From the NCBI GenBank assembly GCA_000818945.1, contig KN805374.1:458530-522529 (forward strand): a stretch of 64,000 nt of DNA, read 5' to 3'. Below, in pieces: positions 58,880 to 64,000 of the stretch; the first letter of the stretch is position 1, and every line of letters starts with the position of its first letter. Below the pieces are notes generated by a model, which was not told where the DNA came from, searched no databases, and saw only the letters and a list, made by a program, of their open reading frames with translations. Made by a program: the position numbers and the translations under genes. The DNA is from Schizochytrium sp. CCTCC M209059. Lineage: Eukaryota; Sar; Bigyra; Thraustochytrida; Thraustochytriidae.

Positions 58880-59422
58880 TCACTTGAGAGCCTCGATGAC
58901 CTCTGGGGGTGCCTGAACAAGTTCAACGAGCACTCCTGCGCCGCCAATGGGAGACTTCTCGTTACCCTTGGGATGGATAAAACAGACGTTGTGACCGCTG
59001 GCGCCCTTGCGCACGCCACCAGGCGTAAAGCGGACACCCATCTCCTCGAGCTCCTCATAGGCAGCATCGAGATCGTCAATCCAGACGCCAATGTGATTGA
59101 GCGCAGGAATGTGGACCTTGGGAGACTTGTTGGGATCAATGGGCTGCATAATATCGACCTCGACAGCGTAGGGGCCCTTGCCCATTTCAAGCACGTCCTC
59201 GTCCACGTTTTCCTTTTCACTTTTGAACTCCTTGACCTTGCGCAATCCAAAGGTATCCACCCAGAGCTTGTTGAGCTCGGACTTGTCGAGGCCGCCGAGC
59301 GCAATTTGCTGAATGCCTAAGACCTTGAACCTCTGCGGGCCCTTGCTGGTGGCCGAGGAGAGCTCGCGCTGCGCAGATCCTCGCGCCGCGCGCGCGGCGA
59401 TCCTTCCGCTTGCGCTAAACAT
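58880..59422 (-). CDS. Mitochondrial VOC-superfamily protein (methylmalonyl-CoA epimerase/glyoxalase-like)
   Basis: 180 residues, one exon. Residues 1-28 are an Arg/Ser/Ala presequence (MFSASGRIAARAARGSAQR). The two babbabbb halves of a vicinal-oxygen-chelate fold follow: FKVLGIQQIALGGLD..YAVEVDIMQP and ALNHIGVWIDDLDAAYEELEEMG..GASGHNVCFIHPK..GVLVELVQAP. The second half is very close to methylmalonyl-CoA epimerase (G-A-H-G-x-x-V-x-F-L-H-P-K..GVLVEL). The expected metal ligands read Gln, Glu, His, Glu; the first position is Gln where epimerases have His, a pattern known in glyoxalase I. It could be an epimerase with a changed ligand, a lactoylglutathione lyase or a related enzyme; the substrate is open. 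Confidence 0.75.
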   Translation of the reverse strand: MFSASGRIAARAARGSAQRELSSATSKGPQRFKVLGIQQIALGGLDKSELNKLWVDTFGLRKVKEFKSEKENVDEDVLEMGKGPYAVEVDIMQPIDPNKSPKVHIPALNHIGVWIDDLDAAYEELEEMGVRFTPGGVRKGASGHNVCFIHPKGNEKSPIGGAGVLVELVQAPPEVIEALK

Positions 59423-60293
59423 CTTTTCGCTTGGTTGTTCGTCTCCTGGCGTCTGGTCGTCCGCTCCCTCCTGGATTTTAGATTTGCTAGTGTCGCTTTT
59501 GCAAAGCCGTCGGACGTTGCATATTCGGTCTATTCTCGTTTTGGGCCGCTTTCACATCTGCACCTGGAGACTGTCATCAGTGTGTAGGCAGATCTTGGGC
59601 ATTCAAGGTGGCTCGTGCATCCGCAAAGTGAGAGCAAGCAAGACCTTATAAAAGAGAAGGGAAGGAAAGACGTGTGCCACTGTCAATCCTTACTATGAAT
59701 GGTAAGTTGTTGAGCCTAGTCTCGAAGAAGAAAGAAGGCACACGGAAGGAACATTGCTTTTCAAGAAACAGAGCAAGAGGGTGCAATAAATTGCACCGGT
59801 CATGATGGAAACCATTCGACAGAAAGTTGATAAGGCCAATCGATCAAGCTGTAAGGTCTTTCCCGGCTCTTTGCTAAAATCAACTTGCATACATGGATCT
59901 CACCGACAGGCCGAATAAGCTTTGTCTTCTCCCCTATATGAAACGAGATGCAAAGACTTTATCAACTTGCTATGCCAAGACCCACAAGATCTTGAAACAA
60001 AAAGCTATTGTGATCTTCGCCATCAAAAACCAAAGGTCAGGTGAGCTCTCCACAATATTCGGACGAAAGACAGATGATTCGAGCACAATACGATTTTTTA
60101 AATATGCAAAACAATTTGAGCGTAAGATGATCGAGACGATTGAATTCCAGGTCCTTTGAAGTGACGTTTTTTGAAGGGAAAACACACTAGGCCTAGATCG
60201 TCTTCGCAAAGACTATTTATTGATGGGCAAATGATAATCTTGAAGTTGAAGATGCAATTTTTTTTCCCTGTCGACAACAAAAGACCACCACGG

Positions 60294-60333
<40 letters not shown>

Positions 60334-60507
60334 TCTCTTGCGACGGCAAGCCTAAAGCGTAAAGGTCAAGGCGACCGCCGGCAGACGCGCCAACTCCGTC
60401 CCCGATCGCGCTACGTTAAGCTGCGCTGCGCTGGCGCCGCGCCGCGGACCGCCACAGACAGTCACTCGACCTTGAGCGCGAGCTTGAGGGCCAACCAGCC
60501 AGCGATC
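59423..60507. other. Head-to-head intergenic region between VOC gene and CWC27
   Basis: 1085 bp. A TAGGCCTA palindrome within CTAGGCCTAG lies at 60187-60196, and an AAGC run at 60294-60333. An 88-codon plus frame (59893-60159) has no motif and an AT-rich composition unlike the genes; I do not call it. Confidence 0.45.
60294..60333. repeat. AAGC tetranucleotide repeat upstream of CWC27
   Basis: Ten uninterrupted units about 175 bp before the CWC27 start codon, likely in its promoter or leader. Confidence 0.92.
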
Positions 60508-62232
60508 ATGGAGGCTCCGCGCGTGGAGGAGCCGCCGACCGCTGGGCGCGTGGTGCTCAAGACGAGCGTCGGAGACCTGCAGGTGGACTTGTGGTCGCAG
60601 CAGGCGCCACTCGCGTGCAGAAACTTTGTACAACTTTGCATGGAGCGGTATTATGAGGACGTCATTTTTCATCGCATCGTGAAAAAGTTCATGGCACAAA
60701 CGGGCGATCCAACCGGAACCGGCGCAGGCGGTGCCTCTATTTTCGAGGATGGCAAAGCCTTCAAGGACGAGATCCACCAGAGGTTGGTCTTTTCACGTGC
60801 TGGTCTTCTTGCCATGGCCTCCAAGGATGAAAAGCGAAACTCCAATCAAAGCCAGTTCTTCGTCACGCTTGGGCCGTGCGAATGGCTCAACAAACAGCAC
60901 ACGATCTTTGGCAAAGTTACCGGAGACTCCATTTACAATCTGCACAAGTTTGAGTCTGTCGAGGTGGACGCAAATGGTCGTCCTGTAGCTCCCGAGCCGC
61001 GCATTCTCTCTGCAACGGTCGTGGACCAGCCATTTCCCGACATCAAGCCTCGCAAATCGCGGCAAGAGATGGAGGCCTCCAAGTTACGCAAGCAAGCTCG
61101 CAAAGAGGAAAAACGCAAAAAGAAGGCACGAAAACATCTCGACAAGAAGGATACGCGTCTCGTCTCTTTTGGCGCCGACGAAGATGAGGAAGATGCCGAC
61201 GATGGCTCGGATTTCCCCGCTGTGTTGAGCTTGCAAAATCGTACACTTCAACCGTCGCGGGATCCACGGACATCGGAAGAAAATGCTGCGAAAGACGCAG
61301 GAACCTCCCCCAAAGCAAAGGAAAGCAAGGATGTAGAAAGCCAGAGTATAAAGGAGAGCCATGAGCTTGCGCGTGTTACTGTTGAGGACTCAGAGATAGT
61401 CGAGCAATCAAAGGCAGCAGCCAAGAAAGAAAGCAGAAAGGAAAGGAAGAGGTCCAAGAAGGAGAAGAAATCGAAAAAGGACGACAAACGGGAACGCTCC
61501 CGTAAGCGGAGCCGTCGAAGTGACGACGAGAGAAACAAGAGCGACGAAAGCGATGACACTCGCGAAGTGAAAGAAAAACGAAGACGCAAGGAAAAGGATA
61601 AAAAGCTTGATAAAGAGGCGAAAAAGAGCAAAAGGATGAGCGACACGCAGCCAAAGGACGAGTATGAATCGCTGCGTCAAGAACTCCGCGGTACCTCAAA
61701 GGGCGCGCAAGGCAAGTCGACATCGGCTTCGGCACCCATGAGCGCATTTGAGCAGCGACGCGCAAAGTATTTGCAAAGGCGACCTGCGGGCGCTGCATCC
61801 CAAAAGTCGCACCAGCGAAACACACTTGCCAGGTTGCAAGAGTTTCAGGCCAAGCTTGCCAAGGCTGGCGCCAATGCCAATGGTAAATCAAGTAGTGCCA
61901 GCAACACAAATGATACTTTCAAGGAGGAGGAAAACTACAAAGGTGGCATTGGTGAGAATCAAATGGAAGATGAAGGTGTTCAAGATGCCAACGGACATGA
62001 ATGGATGCACACGGAGCTGAGATTTAAGCGGCATATTGATGACGCCTTTCGTTCTGATCGACGCGGAGAAAAGAGTCACGGTCGTACCGATGAACATGGC
62101 CAAGGAAAGGGGCTCCACACGGATGACGAAAATGACGATGCTGATGAATTGACCATTATCGACGCCAAGACTGCGATGGGGCGCGCGGCCTTTGATCAGC
62201 TCGAAGATGAAAGAAACCGTGGTCCACCGTAG
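60508..62232 (+). CDS. CWC27: Spliceosome-associated cyclophilin CWC27-like
   Basis: 574 residues from ATG at 60508 (MEAPRVEEPP). A cyclophilin-type PPIase domain fills about residues 12-165: VVLKTSVGDLQVDLWSQQAP, FVQLCMERYYEDVIFHRIVK, MAQTGDPTGTGAGG, NSNQSQFFVTLG, NKQHTIFGKVTGDS. The Trp typical of cyclophilin A is not at the usual site, as in CWC27. Downstream are FPDIKPRKSRQE, RLVSFGADEDEE, a long Lys/Arg/Glu/Ser region, SAFEQRRAKYLQRRP, LARLQEFQAKL and a late HEWMHTELRF segment. All these match the CWC27/SDCCAG10 layout. CWC27 joins the activated spliceosome (Bact complex) in the nucleus. Peptidyl-prolyl activity is doubtful for this branch. Confidence 0.9.
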   Translation: MEAPRVEEPPTAGRVVLKTSVGDLQVDLWSQQAPLACRNFVQLCMERYYEDVIFHRIVKKFMAQTGDPTGTGAGGASIFEDGKAFKDEIHQRLVFSRAGLLAMASKDEKRNSNQSQFFVTLGPCEWLNKQHTIFGKVTGDSIYNLHKFESVEVDANGRPVAPEPRILSATVVDQPFPDIKPRKSRQEMEASKLRKQARKEEKRKKKARKHLDKKDTRLVSFGADEDEEDADDGSDFPAVLSLQNRTLQPSRDPRTSEENAAKDAGTSPKAKESKDVESQSIKESHELARVTVEDSEIVEQSKAAAKKESRKERKRSKKEKKSKKDDKRERSRKRSRRSDDERNKSDESDDTREVKEKRRRKEKDKKLDKEAKKSKRMSDTQPKDEYESLRQELRGTSKGAQGKSTSASAPMSAFEQRRAKYLQRRPAGAASQKSHQRNTLARLQEFQAKLAKAGANANGKSSSASNTNDTFKEEENYKGGIGENQMEDEGVQDANGHEWMHTELRFKRHIDDAFRSDRRGEKSHGRTDEHGQGKGLHTDDENDDADELTIIDAKTAMGRAAFDQLEDERNRGPP

Positions 62233-62557
62233 AAGAGGGCATAAGCGTTTGACAAAGACCTAACGCTATAGCGCCGCAGTGACTCCTCGAGCCCCTGGGG
62301 ACAAAACATTTGCGGGATGAACGAGCGAACTGGTCTTCTGAAACAAGATAATACGGAGTGGAGACTTCAACGCCACAGGCGTGCGCTATCAAATCTGCAT
62401 GTTTGACCGATCATCACACAGACTTTCGATACGTCTTACAAAGATAAAATGGTTATTGAAAGAACAGATGTTCTTTTGATTTTTGTTTTTTAATTCTCCA
62501 TTGTTGCATATTATCTTTTCCTATTTCTTTTTCACAGTTCCACCAATGTAGAGACGG
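62233..62557. other. Tail-to-tail intergenic region
   Basis: 325 bp shared by the CWC27 and dynein IC 3' ends. T-rich on the plus strand at 62470-62530. No gene seen. Confidence 0.4.
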
Positions 62558-64000
62558 TCATGCCGAAGCCATCTCGTCGACGAGATCTGCAACGGAGGTC
62601 TCGAGGCGCGCCCACTCGTCCCTGCGCGGATTGGCAAGGTCTGCAGCTAGGTCAAAGACGTGAATGTTGCCTCGAGCATCTCCAGCAAGAACCTTGCGAC
62701 CGCTCGGCGCCCACTGTAGACTTGCCAGGGCGGCAGTTGCCCCTTGCGCCCCCGCGGGCAAGGGGACCTTGAACCGGGCCTGTGGTACTTCGAGGTCGAC
62801 ATTGATGTTCCAAACATCGAGCATGCCCGCGCCATTGACTGTGGCAAACACCGAGGGGTGCACGGGGCTCCACTTGACGTCAAATACGTAGTCCTCCGAT
62901 CCCTCAAAGCAGGCGAGCGGCTTGTCGCCCGAGCGATGGGACCAAAGCTTGACTGTCCAATCCATTGAAGCGGAAAGCATGAGATCCGCGGTCGCAGACG
63001 TGCCCTTGTGAAAGTGCATCTTGGTCACCGGGCCAAAGTGCGCCTCGGTCTGTGACTGAACCCCTGCCTTGGTCCCATGCACCTGTGCGCGAAAGAGCCG
63101 ACCGTCCTCGGCGCCGACAAAGAGCTCGTTGGTCTCACCATCCGCAAAGGCCAACGAGGTCGCCGTCACGTCCTTTTTGTTATACTTGAGTTGTCTGCTG
63201 TCCGTGGGAGCCGAAATGTTTGCTAAGTTCCACACGCACAGGCGGCCGTCCGTGCTCACGCTCACGAGATTGTGCGCATTGGCAGACCCTGTGACGGTCA
63301 TGGAATAAACTGGATGCGTATGGCTTTCCGGAGAAAGCAGGCTTCGCTGCACAGGAACCGATTTGGCGCGCATGTCCCAGAGCACAATTTGGCCTGAATA
63401 TGTGCCGCCAATCACGAGATTTGCCGAGTATGGGTGAAAGCATGCCGCATGCACAGGGGAGGGACACGTGAAGACATATTCGGGGCGCTCGCTTGACATG
63501 TGCGTGGACCAAATGAGCACCACGCCGCTGGGGTCCGAGGCGCCCCTGGCCCAGTCCAGTTCGGAGCTGACCATGCGTTTCGTGTACGCTGCCAAAAAGA
63601 GCTCCTTGTGATGCGGAGACCACTGAATGTCCGTGACAGTGCGGCCTCGGCTCCATCGCTCGTCGAAAATGGACTCGCTGAGGGTTATCCGCTCTGCTTC
63701 GGTTTGGCCGTTTGACTCGAGGCCGCCATAATCGATTGTGATGTCAAAAAGGCTATTTTGCTTCATGGCGCGCTCTACCACCCGCACGCTCTGGTTCAAA
63801 AAGTTCGTGTACGATGGTTCGGCCTCGAGTACAGTACGTTCCTCTTCGTCGAGACTCGGTGGCTCGGGTGTGGTCGACTCGGTCATGGTGGCGGCAGATT
63901 GTGCAAGGCGCGGGGACGAGGGCGTCGATGGCGAAGGGGGCGCCTGCACGGAGCCTCCTCGCCAGGACCTTCGCTTACTTGTTGGCGAGCCCGGGCCGCG
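62558..64000 (-). CDS. Cytoplasmic dynein 1 intermediate chain-like (5' end probably outside window)
   Basis: The frame is open from the stop at 62558 to the right edge without any stop. The conserved part begins at EPSYTNFLNQSVRVVERAM, then FDERWSRGRTVTDIQWSPHHKELFLAAY. A WD40 propeller follows: GVVLIWSTHM, LVIGGTYSGQIVLWDMRAK, HTHPVYSMTVTGSANAHNLV, STDGRLCVWNLAN, SMDWTVKLWSHRSGDKPL, SPVHPSVFATVNGAGMLDVWN. These match DYNC1I across the whole propeller. An ATG at 63886 lies in a full GCCGCCACC context and could be the start (442 residues), but this would drop the N-terminal region that binds light chains and dynactin. The upstream frame (SPTSKRRSWRGGS) also looks like coding linker, so I keep it as partial. 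The protein would be a subunit of cytoplasmic dynein 1. Confidence 0.85.
   Translation of the reverse strand, partial: RGPGSPTSKRRSWRGGSVQAPPSPSTPSSPRLAQSAATMTESTTPEPPSLDEEERTVLEAEPSYTNFLNQSVRVVERAMKQNSLFDITIDYGGLESNGQTEAERITLSESIFDERWSRGRTVTDIQWSPHHKELFLAAYTKRMVSSELDWARGASDPSGVVLIWSTHMSSERPEYVFTCPSPVHAACFHPYSANLVIGGTYSGQIVLWDMRAKSVPVQRSLLSPESHTHPVYSMTVTGSANAHNLVSVSTDGRLCVWNLANISAPTDSRQLKYNKKDVTATSLAFADGETNELFVGAEDGRLFRAQVHGTKAGVQSQTEAHFGPVTKMHFHKGTSATADLMLSASMDWTVKLWSHRSGDKPLACFEGSEDYVFDVKWSPVHPSVFATVNGAGMLDVWNINVDLEVPQARFKVPLPAGAQGATAALASLQWAPSGRKVLAGDARGNIHVFDLAADLANPRRDEWARLETSVADLVDEMASA

Noticed and set aside
59893..60159. 88-codon plus frame before CWC27
   Set aside because: Starts at an ATG but has AT-rich composition unlike neighbours and no recognisable motif.
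63944..63978. GTAAGC..TGCAG pair that could be a 35-nt intron in the dynein IC gene
   Set aside because: Much shorter than the other introns seen (77-226 nt), and the frame is open through it.

Overview
This window is nuclear DNA from a gene-dense, intron-poor eukaryote. It carries 22 protein genes on both strands, with gaps of a few hundred bases to about 1 kb and one 6.5 kb exception. Where introns are visible they are short (77-226 nt) with GT..AG ends and GTAAGT or GTACGT donors. The gene set includes SKA1, ATG101, a dynein intermediate chain, a tubulin-type cytosolic carboxypeptidase, GGNBP2, a TRP channel, a 7TM receptor and plant-type glucuronokinase. That mix excludes yeasts and land plants and suits a heterotrophic protist. 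A stramenopile of the labyrinthulomycete/thraustochytrid type is my best inference; no rRNA or organelle marker is present to prove it.

Layout. 1-6.2 kb: a 3'-truncated FERM protein (-), COX6A (+), SKA1 (-) and an NSF-N-like/SKP1-BTB/cytochrome b5 fusion (+). 6.4-12.2 kb: a large EF-hand coiled-coil protein (-), then a sugar nucleotidyltransferase-glucuronokinase fusion (+). 13.2-22.2 kb: a TRP-like channel (+), ATG101 (+) and a 7TM receptor with IQ motifs (-). 23.1-24.6 kb: a telobox Myb protein (-). 24.6-31.1 kb: no convincing gene, many tetranucleotide and short tandem repeats. 31.1-41.7 kb: a membrane cyclic-nucleotide phosphodiesterase with an ion-channel-type transmembrane domain (-) and an AGTPBP1/CCP-like carboxypeptidase (-). 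42.9-55.2 kb: a double PA-domain secretory protein (+), GGNBP2-like (-), an EF-hand/WD40 protein (+) and a 24-repeat armadillo protein with a C-terminal membrane anchor (-). 56.7-64 kb: an unrecognised protein (+), an ankyrin protein (+), a mitochondrial VOC-fold protein (-), the spliceosomal cyclophilin CWC27 (+) and a dynein intermediate chain running off the right edge (-).

There are no operons. Neighbours alternate as head-to-head pairs sharing a promoter region (for example SKA1 and the b5 fusion) and tail-to-tail pairs with 80-330 bp between stops. Several genes fall into loose themes: calcium/cyclic-nucleotide/membrane signalling (TRP channel, EF-hand proteins, IQ-tailed receptor, channel-PDE) and microtubules (SKA1, CCP, dynein IC). 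Nothing shows that they are co-regulated.

The most noteworthy items are three multidomain fusions (VSD-like domain + PDE, NSF-N-like + SKP1/BTB + cytochrome b5, nucleotidyltransferase + glucuronokinase), the receptor with an IQ tail, a recurrent palindrome TAGGCCTA, and repeated diverged tandem duplications in intergenic DNA. Several open frames begin at GTG or TTG; for those I chose the first in-frame ATG.
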